From an uncultured Pelagibacteraceae bacterium (GTDB lineage: Bacteria; Pseudomonadota; Alphaproteobacteria; Pelagibacterales; Pelagibacteraceae), in the NCBI GenBank assembly GCA_902592445.1, contig CACJEN010000002.1:62001-126000 (forward strand): a stretch of DNA of 64,000 bases. The letters run 5' to 3'. Shown here in pieces: positions 40,735-49,952 of this stretch (its first letter is position 1; every line of letters begins with the position of its first letter). The notes under the pieces were generated by a model that saw only the letters and a list, made by a program, of their open reading frames with translations, had not been told where the DNA came from and did no database searches. Position numbers and translations under genes: made by a program.

Positions 40735-41738
40735 AAAGTATGAAAAATTTAAAATCACCAATAATTAAACCAAAGGACATGGGTTTGTTAGTTGAAAATC
40801 CAGTTTATAAACCATTTAGATATCCATGGTGTTATGATGCTTGGTTAACACAACAAAGAATTCATTGGCTGCCAGAGGAAGTGCCATTAGGAGATGATGT
40901 AAGAGATTGGCAAAAAAACCTTACTCAATCTGAAAAAAATCTTTTAACTCAGATTTTTAGATTTTTTACTCAAGCCGATGTTGAGGTGAACAATTGTTAC
41001 TTAAGACATTACACAACAGTTTTTAAACCAACAGAGGTTTTAATGATGATGACTGCTTTTGCCTCTATGGAGACAGTTCATATTGCTGCCTACTCACATT
41101 TACTTGACACAATCGGAATGCCAGAATCTGAGTATTCAGCTTTCATGAAATATAAAGAGATGAAAGATAAGTATGATTACATGCAGAATTTTAACATGGA
41201 GTCAAAAGAAGATATTGCAAAAACAGTTGCAGTTTTCAGTGCATTCACCGAAGGACTTCAGTTGTTTGCAAGTTTTGCTATTTTATTAAATTTCCCAAGA
41301 TTTAATAAAATGAAAGGTATGGGTCAAATTGTAACTTGGTCTGTAAGAGACGAAACCTTGCACTGCAATTCAATGATAAGATTATTTAAGGAGTTCATTA
41401 ATGAAAATCCACACATATGGACACCACAACTTAAAAAAGAATTATATGAAGCTTGCAGAACTATTGTGCATCATGAAGATGCATTTATTGATCTTGCTTT
41501 TGAAATGGGGCCGATGAATGGATTAACTGCTCAAGAGGTAAAAGACTACATACGTTTTATTGGAAATAGAAGATTATCCCAATTAGGACTAGAGCCTATT
41601 TATGATGTTCAGAAAAATCCGTTAACTTGGCTTGATACTATGTTGAACGCTGTTGAGCATATGAACTTTTTCGAGGGAAGAGCTACAGAATACTCAAAAG
41701 CATCAACTCAAGGTTCTTGGACTGAAGCTTTTGCTTAA
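40725..41738 (+). CDS. nrdB: Class I ribonucleoside-diphosphate reductase, beta (small) subunit
   Basis: About 337 residues from the ATG at 40725 (MSVESMKN), chosen over the GTG at 40716 because GAGGAG is correctly placed for it. It carries the di-iron and radical residues: the first Asp in 'FTQADVEVNN', 'ASMETVHIAAYSHLL' (Glu, His and the radical Tyr at normal spacing), 'AFTEGLQLF' and 'VRDETLHCNS'. It makes the tyrosyl radical for NrdA. The presence of Tyr argues for a conventional class Ia-type enzyme. It converges on prpC with a one-base gap. Confidence 0.93.
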   Translation: MSVESMKNLKSPIIKPKDMGLLVENPVYKPFRYPWCYDAWLTQQRIHWLPEEVPLGDDVRDWQKNLTQSEKNLLTQIFRFFTQADVEVNNCYLRHYTTVFKPTEVLMMMTAFASMETVHIAAYSHLLDTIGMPESEYSAFMKYKEMKDKYDYMQNFNMESKEDIAKTVAVFSAFTEGLQLFASFAILLNFPRFNKMKGMGQIVTWSVRDETLHCNSMIRLFKEFINENPHIWTPQLKKELYEACRTIVHHEDAFIDLAFEMGPMNGLTAQEVKDYIRFIGNRRLSQLGLEPIYDVQKNPLTWLDTMLNAVEHMNFFEGRATEYSKASTQGSWTEAFA

Positions 41739-41739
41739 T

Positions 41740-42864
41740 TTATCTTTGGTTTAACTGAACAACTTTTCGATACTTGCTGCCTTTGTAACTTGCAAGTGGT
41801 CTAATCAATTTATTTGCAGCATGTTGTTCCATTATGTGTGCAGACCAACCTGTAATTCTTGAAATCACAAAAATTGGGGTAAAGAAATCGGTATCAAATC
41901 CCATTAAATGATATGTAGGTCCAGTCGGATAATCTACATTAGGATGGATGTTTTTTCTATCGATCATTACTTTTTCAACAATGTCGTAAATTCTTTCAAA
42001 CTTTTTATCTTTTTTAATCTTTGCGACTTTGCCGAAATATTCTCTCATTGTTGGAACTCTTGAATCACCACTTTTATAAACTCTATGACCAAAACCCATA
42101 ATTACATCTTTATTATCTAATGCTTTATTGATCCATTTATGAGCTTTCTCAGGTTTTTTGATTTTATTCATCATGTGCATTACCTCTTCATTAGCACCCC
42201 CATGTAAAGGTCCCTTTAAACTAGCTATAGCACCTGTAATAGCTCCATGTATATCTGATAAACTACTGGTGATAGTTCTTGCTGTAAATGTTGAAACATT
42301 GAAGCTGTGTTCTGCATATAAAATTAAAGATACATCGAAAGCTTTAACAATATCCTTGTTTGGAACTTTGCCAAAACACATGTGAAAAAAGTTTTCAGAG
42401 AAAGAGAGATTTTTTTTTGGAGGAATTATTTTTTTTCCTTTTCTTACTCGATAAAAAGCCGCTAAAGCTACCGGAGTTTTTGAGAAAATTCTCATTGCTT
42501 TTCTCATATTTGCTTTTGGTGAATTATCTCTGGTTTCTTTATCTTCTAAACCCATTATGCTAACAGCAGTTCTGGCAACATCCATAGGGTGAGCTTTTTT
42601 TGGTATTTTTTTTAAATCATCTAATAAAGTTTTAGATAATTTCCTGTTTTTTCTCTCTATCTTTTCAAAAGCTTTTAGCTGTTTTTTGCTAGGCAACTCA
42701 CCATTTAATATTAAATATGCAACTTCTTCAAACTTACATTTGGCACATAAATCTTGAGCGGCATAACCTCTGTATGTAAGTGAGTTAATTTCAGGCATCA
42801 CTTTTGAAACTTCAGTTTCATCAACTACAATACCTAGCAAACCTTTTTTTATCTCATCGCTCAT
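41740..42864 (-). CDS. prpC: 2-Methylcitrate synthase / citrate synthase family
   Basis: A 374-residue citrate synthase-fold enzyme. Active-site pieces are 'GPLHGGANEEVMHMM' (His), 'VIMGFGHRVYKSGDSR' (His) and 'NVDYPTGPTYHLMGF' (Asp). It is shorter than Gram-negative hexameric citrate synthase (about 430) and closer to PrpC. Its position after PrpB and PrpD homologues makes 2-methylcitrate synthase (propionyl-CoA plus oxaloacetate) the best reading. It is last in the minus-strand transcript HAD phosphatase, prpD, prpB, prpC and overlaps prpB by one base. Confidence 0.87.
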   Translation of the reverse strand: MSDEIKKGLLGIVVDETEVSKVMPEINSLTYRGYAAQDLCAKCKFEEVAYLILNGELPSKKQLKAFEKIERKNRKLSKTLLDDLKKIPKKAHPMDVARTAVSIMGLEDKETRDNSPKANMRKAMRIFSKTPVALAAFYRVRKGKKIIPPKKNLSFSENFFHMCFGKVPNKDIVKAFDVSLILYAEHSFNVSTFTARTITSSLSDIHGAITGAIASLKGPLHGGANEEVMHMMNKIKKPEKAHKWINKALDNKDVIMGFGHRVYKSGDSRVPTMREYFGKVAKIKKDKKFERIYDIVEKVMIDRKNIHPNVDYPTGPTYHLMGFDTDFFTPIFVISRITGWSAHIMEQHAANKLIRPLASYKGSKYRKVVQLNQR

Positions 42865-43760
42865 TACTCGTGTCCCTCTGTATTAAAATTATATATTTTT
42901 TCATCAAGCGAGTTATATTTTTCATAATCAACTAGCTCATATAATCTTTTTCTAGTTTGCATTCTATCAATTATGTTGTTTTGGTGTCCATCGTCAAAAA
43001 TAGCACGTAAACCATCTTCAACATTTTTCATTGCCAATCTTTGAGTAGTAACAGGATAGATCACAATATTATATCCTAAATTTTCTAATTCTTTGAAGTT
43101 AAGAAGTTTTGACTTACCAAATTCAGTCATATTTGCTAGTAAATAACAATCCAAAGATTTTCGCACTTTCTCAAATTCACTTTCATCTTTAAGCGCCTCA
43201 GGGAAAACAATTTCTGCACCAGCATCAATATAAGATTTACATCTATCAATCATTTTATCTAATCCTTCAACATTTTTCGCATCGGATCTTGCAATAATTT
43301 TAAAATTTTTATCTTTCTTTGAGGAAACACATTCTTTTATTTTTTTTACCATTTGATCATTTGAAATGATTTCTTTATTATCAAGATGACCACATCTTTT
43401 TCTCTCAATTTGATCTTCTATGTGAACACTAGTTATTCCACATCTTTCAAAAGTCTCAATTGTTTCTTTACAAGATTTAAAACCTGTATCTATATCAACA
43501 ACTGTGGGTAAATTTGTTACCCTTGCTATTTGTTCTGATCGTCTACTTACATCAGTTAAAGTTGTAAGACCAATATCAGGATAGCCTAAATCATTAGACA
43601 TTACTCCACCAGAGACATAAACTCCGTCATATCCTATCTCTTCAATTAATTTTGCAGTAAGGGGATTATAAGCACCTGGTATTCTTAATATTTTTTTTGA
43701 TTTTAGTTTGTTGTCAAAATCAATTCTTTTTTGCCCAGCTTTTTTTTCAATAAAATGCAT
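42864..43760 (-). CDS. prpB: Methylisocitrate lyase (isocitrate lyase/PEP mutase family)
   Basis: A 298-residue TIM barrel. The opening 'KILRIPGAYNPLTAKLIEEIGYDGVYVSGG' and the catalytic loop 'EDQIERKRCGHLDNKE' (KRCGH with the active Cys) identify PrpB. 'VVDIDTGF' carries metal-binding Asp residues, although the pattern (DIDTGF rather than D-x-D-x-G-Y/F-G) is slightly shortened. It cleaves 2-methylisocitrate to pyruvate and succinate in the methylcitrate cycle. One-base overlaps on both sides show tight translational coupling with prpD and prpC. Confidence 0.88.
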   Translation of the reverse strand: MHFIEKKAGQKRIDFDNKLKSKKILRIPGAYNPLTAKLIEEIGYDGVYVSGGVMSNDLGYPDIGLTTLTDVSRRSEQIARVTNLPTVVDIDTGFKSCKETIETFERCGITSVHIEDQIERKRCGHLDNKEIISNDQMVKKIKECVSSKKDKNFKIIARSDAKNVEGLDKMIDRCKSYIDAGAEIVFPEALKDESEFEKVRKSLDCYLLANMTEFGKSKLLNFKELENLGYNIVIYPVTTQRLAMKNVEDGLRAIFDDGHQNNIIDRMQTRKRLYELVDYEKYNSLDEKIYNFNTEGHE

Positions 43761-45262
43761 TAAAAAATTCCTATTTTTTTATTTCTTTTTAAATTTTTCT
43801 TATTTATTTCAATATTTAGTTTACCCAATTGACCATTTTTTAAATTTCTGCAGTTTTGCACATCTTTTAAAAATCTTTTAGATTCTTTAGTTGAAATTAT
43901 TTTGTCAGTTAAAACATTAAATTTATTTATGTAATCTTCTCTGTTAAAAGGTCTAGCCCCATATGGATGCGCGTCAGCTCTATCTAATTCCTCTATATAT
44001 TTTTTTCCACTATTAGTAGTTATTATTACTTTAGCTCCGAACGATTTTTTCTTAGGGTCTGGATCATGATATTTTTTGGTCCATTTTTTATCTTCATGAG
44101 TTTTGATCGATTTCCATATTTTTATTGTGCTTTTCTTGTTAGCTCTTGCTTTTGTATATGATTTTACATGGTGCCAATTTCCATCTTCTAACGCCACAGC
44201 AAAAATATACATGATTGAATGATCTAAGGTTTCTCTACTAGCATTTGGATCCATTTTTTGTGGATCATTTGCGCCTGTACCAATAACATAATGTGTATGA
44301 TGGCTTGTGTATATGTCGATTTTTTTTATATTTCCTAAATTAGGGATCCTCTTATTTAATTTTTTTGCAATATCAATTAAGGCTTGAGCCTGATATTCAG
44401 CTGAGTATTCTTTAGTATAAGTTTCAAGTATAGCTTTTTTTTGCTGATTTTTTTTTGGAAGAGGAACTATGTATCTAGCGTTTTTTCCATCTAAAATTCT
44501 TGCAATAACGCTATCCTCTCCCTCATAAATTGGACTTGGAGCACCTTCGCCTCTCATAGTTCTATCTACTGCTTCTATCCCAAGTTTTCCTGCATGCGCT
44601 GGTGCGTAAGCTTTCCAACTTGATATTTCTCCTTTTCTTGATTGCCTTGTTGAAATAGTCACATGTAGAGCTTGTTGTACAGCTTGATAAATTGTTTCAG
44701 TTTTTAATTTGAGCATTGAACCAATCCCTGCTGCTATACTTGGTCCAAGATGCGCTATATGATCTACTTTATGCTTATGTAAACAAATTCCTTTTACTAA
44801 ATTTACTTGAACCTCATAAGCAGTAATTATTCCTCTTAATAAATCTTTTCCGTTTCTTTTCGATTGTTGTGCCACTGCTATTAAAGGCGGAATATTGTCC
44901 CCTGGATGACTGTAATCAGCGGCTAAAAAGGTATCATGAAAATCTAATTCTCTAACAGCAGTTCCATTTGCCCACGCAGCCCATTCACAATCAAATTTTA
45001 ATTTTGAGTTTACCCCAAATATAGTTGCACCATTTTTTCTTTGATGAGCAATTGCCATTTCTCTGGCGGAAATTACTGGCGGTCTATTTAATGAAGCTAT
45101 TGCAACTGATGCGTTATCTATAATTCTGTTAATAACCATATCTATTGAATTTTTATCTAATCTTGCGTTATCACTTGCTATTTCTGCAATTTTCCAAGCA
45201 AGTTGTTTTCTTTTATTTATTTTAATTTTTGATGGATAAACTTTTACAAAGTGTCTAATCAT
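43760..45262 (-). CDS. prpD: 2-Methylcitrate dehydratase (MmgE/PrpD family)
   Basis: About 500 residues of the PrpD fold: 'QLAWKIAEIASDNARL', 'WANGTAVRELDFHDTFLAAD' followed by 'SHPGDNIPPLIAVAQ', 'HLGPSIAAGIGSML' and 'WKAYAPAHAGKLGIEAVDRT'. It dehydrates 2-methylcitrate in the methylcitrate cycle. I take the ATG at 45262 (MIRHFVKVYPS) because family members begin with a similar H-x-V-x-P-S segment. The ORF-track start at 45289 is a TTG that would add nine residues. The HAD phosphatase gene ends 42 bases upstream. Confidence 0.87.
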   Translation of the reverse strand: MIRHFVKVYPSKIKINKRKQLAWKIAEIASDNARLDKNSIDMVINRIIDNASVAIASLNRPPVISAREMAIAHQRKNGATIFGVNSKLKFDCEWAAWANGTAVRELDFHDTFLAADYSHPGDNIPPLIAVAQQSKRNGKDLLRGIITAYEVQVNLVKGICLHKHKVDHIAHLGPSIAAGIGSMLKLKTETIYQAVQQALHVTISTRQSRKGEISSWKAYAPAHAGKLGIEAVDRTMRGEGAPSPIYEGEDSVIARILDGKNARYIVPLPKKNQQKKAILETYTKEYSAEYQAQALIDIAKKLNKRIPNLGNIKKIDIYTSHHTHYVIGTGANDPQKMDPNASRETLDHSIMYIFAVALEDGNWHHVKSYTKARANKKSTIKIWKSIKTHEDKKWTKKYHDPDPKKKSFGAKVIITTNSGKKYIEELDRADAHPYGARPFNREDYINKFNVLTDKIISTKESKRFLKDVQNCRNLKNGQLGKLNIEINKKNLKRNKKIGIF

Positions 45263-45304
45263 ATAGGGAAAATTAAATACCCTTAACAACAGTTTTAATC
45301 AATA

Positions 45305-45991
45305 TTAAACTATGAGATATTTATTGATGATTTCCTCGATTCCGTCGAAATTTTGAATTAAATAATCATGATGAATATCAGAAACTTTCTTATCAGTGTA
45401 GCCGTCTTCTAAAAGTATAAAAGGTATACGAGCAGCTTTAGCAGACTCAGCATCAGTTTCACTATCTCCAATCATGATACTTTTTTTTATATCACCCTGC
45501 ATAATTTCTATCACATTTGTAAGATGTCTTGGATCAGGTTTACAATAATCAAAGGTATTACTACCAGCAACATAATCAAAATAATCATAGATTTTTATTT
45601 CTTTTAATAAGTTAACAGCTAAATGTTCCTGCTTGTTAGTACATATGCCCATTTGAATATTATTTTTTTTGGACCACTCTAAAAATTCTTTTACACCTTT
45701 TATTAACTTACTTTCGATGGCTATGTTCTTTCCATAATAATCAATGAACTCTTTAACCATTTGTTTTTTAATTTTTTCGTCAATAACTTTACTAAACTCT
45801 TTTTTAGCTTGTCCCCATATAGATCTACCAATCATTACAGATGCACCCTTACCTGCAAGATTTCGAATGTCCTCTGTTGTCTTTGTTTCATAACCGAATT
45901 TTTTCATCACAAAATTGTGCGCATTCATTAAATCTGGTGCAGAATCTACAAGAGTACCGTCTAAATCAAAAAGAATTGTAAGTTTTTGCAT
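45305..45991 (-). CDS. HAD-family phosphatase (phosphoglycolate phosphatase Gph-like)
   Basis: A 228-residue HAD hydrolase. Motif I is 'LFDLDGTLVDSAPDLMNAHN', motif II 'MGICTNKQ', motif III the Lys in 'YCKPDPRHL', and motif IV 'MIGDSETDAESAKAA'. The helical cap is of the Gph/PGMB kind. It would hydrolyse a small phosphate ester such as 2-phosphoglycolate, but HAD specificity is not readable from sequence. It leads the prpDBC transcript, with no recognisable prpR regulator near, and is divergent from the GlmU-like gene by 68 bases. Confidence 0.83.
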   Translation of the reverse strand: MQKLTILFDLDGTLVDSAPDLMNAHNFVMKKFGYETKTTEDIRNLAGKGASVMIGRSIWGQAKKEFSKVIDEKIKKQMVKEFIDYYGKNIAIESKLIKGVKEFLEWSKKNNIQMGICTNKQEHLAVNLLKEIKIYDYFDYVAGSNTFDYCKPDPRHLTNVIEIMQGDIKKSIMIGDSETDAESAKAARIPFILLEDGYTDKKVSDIHHDYLIQNFDGIEEIINKYLIV

Positions 45992-46059
45992 ATTTTAGTT
46001 TTTTTAAGAAATAAATTGTGAATTAATTAAAACAAAACCTGATTATATACAATGATTAT

Positions 46060-46680
46060 ATGTCTCAGAATAATTTACAAATCGAGCAAATCAAATTAAG
46101 AAAAAAATTTTTAAAAAAAGGTATTAAAATGTTAGCCCCTGAAACAATTTTTTTTTCTAAAGAAACAACAATTGGCAAAAATGTTACAATTGAGCCTTAT
46201 GTTGTATTTTCCAAAAAGGTTAAAATTGGAAATAACGTTACAGTAAAATCTTTTTCTCATTTAGAGGGTGTGACAGTTGAGGATAATGTAAACATTGGTC
46301 CATATGCAAGGATTAGGCCAGAAGTTAGAATTCAAAAAGGTTCAAAAATTGGAAACTTTGTTGAAATTAAAAAAAGCAACATTGGTAAAAATTCTAAAGT
46401 AAATCATCTGTCTTATATTGGTGACGCAACCATTGGTAAAAATGTTAATATTGGTGCTGGCACTATTACATGCAATTATGATGGAGTAAAAAAAAGCAAA
46501 ACAAAAATTAAAGATGGAGTATTTATTGGCTCAAATTCCTCTTTGGTAGCTCCTGTCACAATTAATAAGAAAAGTATTGTCGGCGCTAGTTCAGTTATAA
46601 CTAAAAATGTCTTATCAAATAGTCTTGCTTTAACAAGGTCAAATCAAATAACAATCAAAAATTATAAAAGAAAAAAATAA
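46060..46680 (+). CDS. Free-standing GlmU acetyltransferase (left-handed beta-helix) domain, no uridylyltransferase domain
   Basis: This 206-residue protein aligns with only the C-terminal half of GlmU (about 450). It starts at the linker ('[21 protein letters not shown]') and continues through hexapeptide coils. Catalytic residues are kept: Arg in 'YARIRPEV', Lys in 'VEIKKSNIG', His in 'NHLSYIGDA', and the acetyl-CoA region '[20 protein letters not shown]'. It should acetylate GlcN-1-P to GlcNAc-1-P. The pyrophosphorylase half is missing and cannot be recovered in another frame, since the upstream gene is divergent. It abuts glmS (TAAATG). Confidence 0.88.
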   Translation: MSQNNLQIEQIKLRKKFLKKGIKMLAPETIFFSKETTIGKNVTIEPYVVFSKKVKIGNNVTVKSFSHLEGVTVEDNVNIGPYARIRPEVRIQKGSKIGNFVEIKKSNIGKNSKVNHLSYIGDATIGKNVNIGAGTITCNYDGVKKSKTKIKDGVFIGSNSSLVAPVTINKKSIVGASSVITKNVLSNSLALTRSNQITIKNYKRKK

Positions 46681-48501
46681 ATGTGTGGGATAGTAGGCAT
46701 AACAAGTTCTAAGGAAGTCACTTCTAGAATAATAGGATCTTTAAAAAAACTTGAATATAGAGGCTATGATTCAGCAGGTATAGCGACAATATCTGAAAAT
46801 AATATAAATGAAGTGAAGTGCGAAGGTAGGGTAAATGAATTGGAAAAAAATATTAGTCAAATCAATTTATCAGGCACAATAGGAATTGGTCATGTAAGAT
46901 GGGCTACACATGGGAAGCCAAGTGCAGTCAATGCTCATCCTCATTCGACAGATAATGTTTCAGTTGTACATAATGGTATTATTGAAAATTCTACCATTCT
47001 TAAGAAAATGTTAGAAAATAAAGGATATAAATTTAAGTCACAAACAGATACAGAGGTAATAGTTCATTTAGTGACAGATTATTTAAAAAAAAATAATCTT
47101 AAAGACACAATTATAAAAGTACTTAAAAAATTACATGGGAGTTTTGCATTAGGAATAATTTTTAAAGATCAACCAGATTTAATAATTGGTGCTAGGAGAG
47201 GATCCCCATTAGCTGTAGGTTACGGTCCAGATGAACATTATTTAGGATCAGACTCTTACGCTCTTAAATCAATGACAAATAAAATATCATACCTTAACGA
47301 CGGTGAGTTTTGTATTTTAAAAAAAGATGAAGTTGAATTTTTTGATACAGATGGAGTTAAAATAAATAAAGAAATTTTAAATTTATCTAAGGACGAGCAA
47401 AATTACGAAAAAGGACAATATAAATATTTTATGGCAAAAGAAATAGATGAACAACCTGTAACATTAAAAAATTGTATTAATGAATATATCGATAAACATA
47501 ATAACGATATAAATATTTATAATTTTCCATGGAAAATAAACGATATTTCCTCAGTTGTGCTAATAGGGTGTGGCACAGCTTACCACTCTTGTTTAGTTTC
47601 AAAATATTGGTTTGAACAGAATACAAATTTGGATGTCTCGGTGGATGTTGCATCTGAGTTCAGATATAGAAAAATTAAATTTAAACAAAACACACTTTAT
47701 ATATTTGTTTCACAATCTGGAGAGACAGCTGATACATTTGCAGCACTCGATTTATGTAAGAAAAACAACGTAAAAACATGCGCAATAGTAAATGTTGTAG
47801 AAAGTTCGATTGCAAGGGATGCAGATTTAGTTTTGCCAATTCACTGTGGACCAGAAATTGGAGTTGCTTCTACAAAAGCCTTTTTGGGTCAAATGCTTGT
47901 TCTATATTTGCTGTGTACAAAAATTTCTTACGAGCAAAGATCAATTTTGAAAAAAGTTTATAAAAAGAAAATTAAAGATTTACTGTCATTATCTAAATCT
48001 ACAAAAGAAACTTTAAATGTAGATAACAAAATTTATAATTTAGGAAAAGATTTTGCTAATTCCAAAGGATCTATGTTTTTAGGAAGAGGCTACTCTTATC
48101 CAATTGCTCTTGAGGGTGCTTTAAAACTTAAGGAACTTGCTTATGTACACGCTGAGGGATATCCAGCTGGTGAAATGAAACATGGTCCACTTGCTCTAAT
48201 AGAAGATGGTATGCCAGTTGTTGTAATTGCACCAAGAGACGAACATTACAAAAAGACAATTTCTAATATGCAAGAAGTAATATCGAGAGGCGCAAAAGTA
48301 TTACTTATTACAAGTAAGAGCACAGATGAAATTTTTTCTGAAAATATTTGGGAGAAAATTGAAGTTGAAAATATATCTGACGAGTTATTACCTTTTTTAA
48401 CTACAATCCCTTTACAAAAATTGGCATATTACTCAGCTTTAGATAAAGGCTTTGACATTGATAAACCTAGAAATCTTGCAAAATCGGTTACTGTTGAATA
48501 A
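46681..48501 (+). CDS. glmS: Glutamine-fructose-6-phosphate aminotransferase (isomerizing)
   Basis: A 606-residue enzyme of normal length. The N-terminal nucleophile Cys2 follows Met directly ('MCGIVGITSS'), with glutaminase motifs 'KLEYRGYDSAGIA', 'IGHVRWATHGKPS' and 'VHNGIIENS'. Two SIS sugar isomerase domains follow ('LIGCGTAYHSC', 'VSQSGETADT', 'FLGRGYSYPIALEGALKLKE', 'GEMKHGPLAL'). It makes glucosamine-6-phosphate, the entry to UDP-GlcNAc for peptidoglycan and LPS. It is translationally coupled to the GlmU acetyltransferase domain. Confidence 0.96.
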   Translation: MCGIVGITSSKEVTSRIIGSLKKLEYRGYDSAGIATISENNINEVKCEGRVNELEKNISQINLSGTIGIGHVRWATHGKPSAVNAHPHSTDNVSVVHNGIIENSTILKKMLENKGYKFKSQTDTEVIVHLVTDYLKKNNLKDTIIKVLKKLHGSFALGIIFKDQPDLIIGARRGSPLAVGYGPDEHYLGSDSYALKSMTNKISYLNDGEFCILKKDEVEFFDTDGVKINKEILNLSKDEQNYEKGQYKYFMAKEIDEQPVTLKNCINEYIDKHNNDINIYNFPWKINDISSVVLIGCGTAYHSCLVSKYWFEQNTNLDVSVDVASEFRYRKIKFKQNTLYIFVSQSGETADTFAALDLCKKNNVKTCAIVNVVESSIARDADLVLPIHCGPEIGVASTKAFLGQMLVLYLLCTKISYEQRSILKKVYKKKIKDLLSLSKSTKETLNVDNKIYNLGKDFANSKGSMFLGRGYSYPIALEGALKLKELAYVHAEGYPAGEMKHGPLALIEDGMPVVVIAPRDEHYKKTISNMQEVISRGAKVLLITSKSTDEIFSENIWEKIEVENISDELLPFLTTIPLQKLAYYSALDKGFDIDKPRNLAKSVTVE

Positions 48502-48535
48502 TTAGTAAAGTCTGTTAAAACAATTTCAAGTTGAA

Positions 48536-49915
48536 ATGAAAAATTGGAAAACAAATAGCTGGAGAAAATATCCTGTAAAACATCAGCCTACATATGATGA
48601 TGAAAAGGAATTAGATATTGTTTTAAATAAGTTAAAAACTTTTCCACCTTTAGTTTTTGCGGGTGAAACAAGACATTTAAAAAAACAATTATCAGAGGTT
48701 GTTGATGGCAAGGCTTTTCTTTTACAAGGGGGAGATTGTGCAGAGAGTTTTGCGGAATTTCATCCAGACAATATAAGAGATACTTTTAAAGTTATACTTC
48801 AGATGTCTTTAGTTTTAACTTATTCTGCATCATTACCTGTAGTAAAACTTGGAAGAATTGCTGGACAATTTTCAAAACCTAGAAGTGCTCCAACTGAAAA
48901 ACAGGGTGACAAAGAACTACCTAGCTATTTAGGTGATAACATTAATGCAATAGATTTTAATGAGAAAGCTAGACGACCTGATCCTAAAAGATTGTTTAAA
49001 GCATACTCTCAATCGGCATCAACACTAAATCTTTTACGAGCCTTCTCCAAAGGAGGTTTTGCAGATTTAAATAAAGTTCATTTGTGGAATTTAGACTATA
49101 TAAAAAAGAGCCCTCAATCTAAAAAATTTAAAGAGTTAGAAGATAAAATTGCTGATGCATTAGCTTTTATGGAAGCATGTGGAATAACTTCAGATTTCAA
49201 TAATAGATTGTACACTGTAAACTTTTGGACATCTCATGAGGCTTTGCATTTGCCTTTTGAAGAAAGTATGACAAGAGTAGACTCTACAACTGGTGAGTAT
49301 CACGATACTTCTGCTCATTTTGTGTGGATTGGAGATAGAACAAGACAATTGGATGGTGGACATGTTGAGTTCTGTAGAGGAATTGAAAATCCAATTGGTA
49401 TAAAATGTGGACCAACATCTAAACCAGATGAAATCGCTAAAATTTGTGAAGCTATTAATCCTAAAAATGAAAAAGGAAAAATAACCTTAATTTCAAGATT
49501 TGGTCACCAAAACGTAGAAAAATTTTTGCCAAAATTAATAAGAGGAATAAAAAAAGAGGGCTTAAATGTTCTTTGGTCATGTGATCCTTGTCACGGTAAC
49601 ACCATTAAAGCGTCAACTGGATTCAAAACAAGACCATTTAACGACGTAGTTAAAGAAGTTAAAAATGTTTTTTCAGTTCATCAAGCAGAAGGCTCATACG
49701 CCGGAGGGTTGCATGTTGAAATGACTGGCCAAGATGTGACAGAGTGTACTGGTGGAGCAAAAAAAATATCTGATGCCGATTTATCAAGCAGATATCATAC
49801 TCACTGTGATCCAAGATTAAACTCGGATCAAGCTATTGAATTAGCTTTTTTAATTTCAGATGAGATAAAAAAGAATAGTTTGTATTCCAAATCTGCAATC
49901 AAAGCGGCATCTTAA
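48536..49915 (+). CDS. Class II 3-deoxy-7-phosphoheptulonate (DAHP) synthase
   Basis: A 459-residue class II (plant/mycobacterial type) DAHP synthase. The opening 'WKTNSWRKYPVKHQPTYDD', 'FLLQGGDCAESFAEF', 'LPVVKLGRIAGQFSKPRS' and the metal/PEP segment 'LWSCDPCHGNTIKASTGFKTR' are diagnostic. It condenses PEP with erythrose-4-phosphate, the first step of aromatic amino acid synthesis. Class II is common in alphaproteobacteria. It follows glmS by 34 bases with no terminator visible. Confidence 0.94.
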   Translation: MKNWKTNSWRKYPVKHQPTYDDEKELDIVLNKLKTFPPLVFAGETRHLKKQLSEVVDGKAFLLQGGDCAESFAEFHPDNIRDTFKVILQMSLVLTYSASLPVVKLGRIAGQFSKPRSAPTEKQGDKELPSYLGDNINAIDFNEKARRPDPKRLFKAYSQSASTLNLLRAFSKGGFADLNKVHLWNLDYIKKSPQSKKFKELEDKIADALAFMEACGITSDFNNRLYTVNFWTSHEALHLPFEESMTRVDSTTGEYHDTSAHFVWIGDRTRQLDGGHVEFCRGIENPIGIKCGPTSKPDEIAKICEAINPKNEKGKITLISRFGHQNVEKFLPKLIRGIKKEGLNVLWSCDPCHGNTIKASTGFKTRPFNDVVKEVKNVFSVHQAEGSYAGGLHVEMTGQDVTECTGGAKKISDADLSSRYHTHCDPRLNSDQAIELAFLISDEIKKNSLYSKSAIKAAS

Positions 49916-49952
49916 CCATTTAAAAATATAATTTTATTTCTATATTTAATTT

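Noticed and set aside
45263-45289. TTG start for prpD giving nine extra residues
   Set aside because: The family-typical N-terminus begins at the ATG at 45262, and the TTG has no supporting ribosome site.
45992-46059. Frameshifted or split glmU with the uridylyltransferase half hidden upstream
   Set aside because: Only 68 bases separate it from a divergent, intact HAD gene, and no frame there encodes a nucleotidyltransferase.
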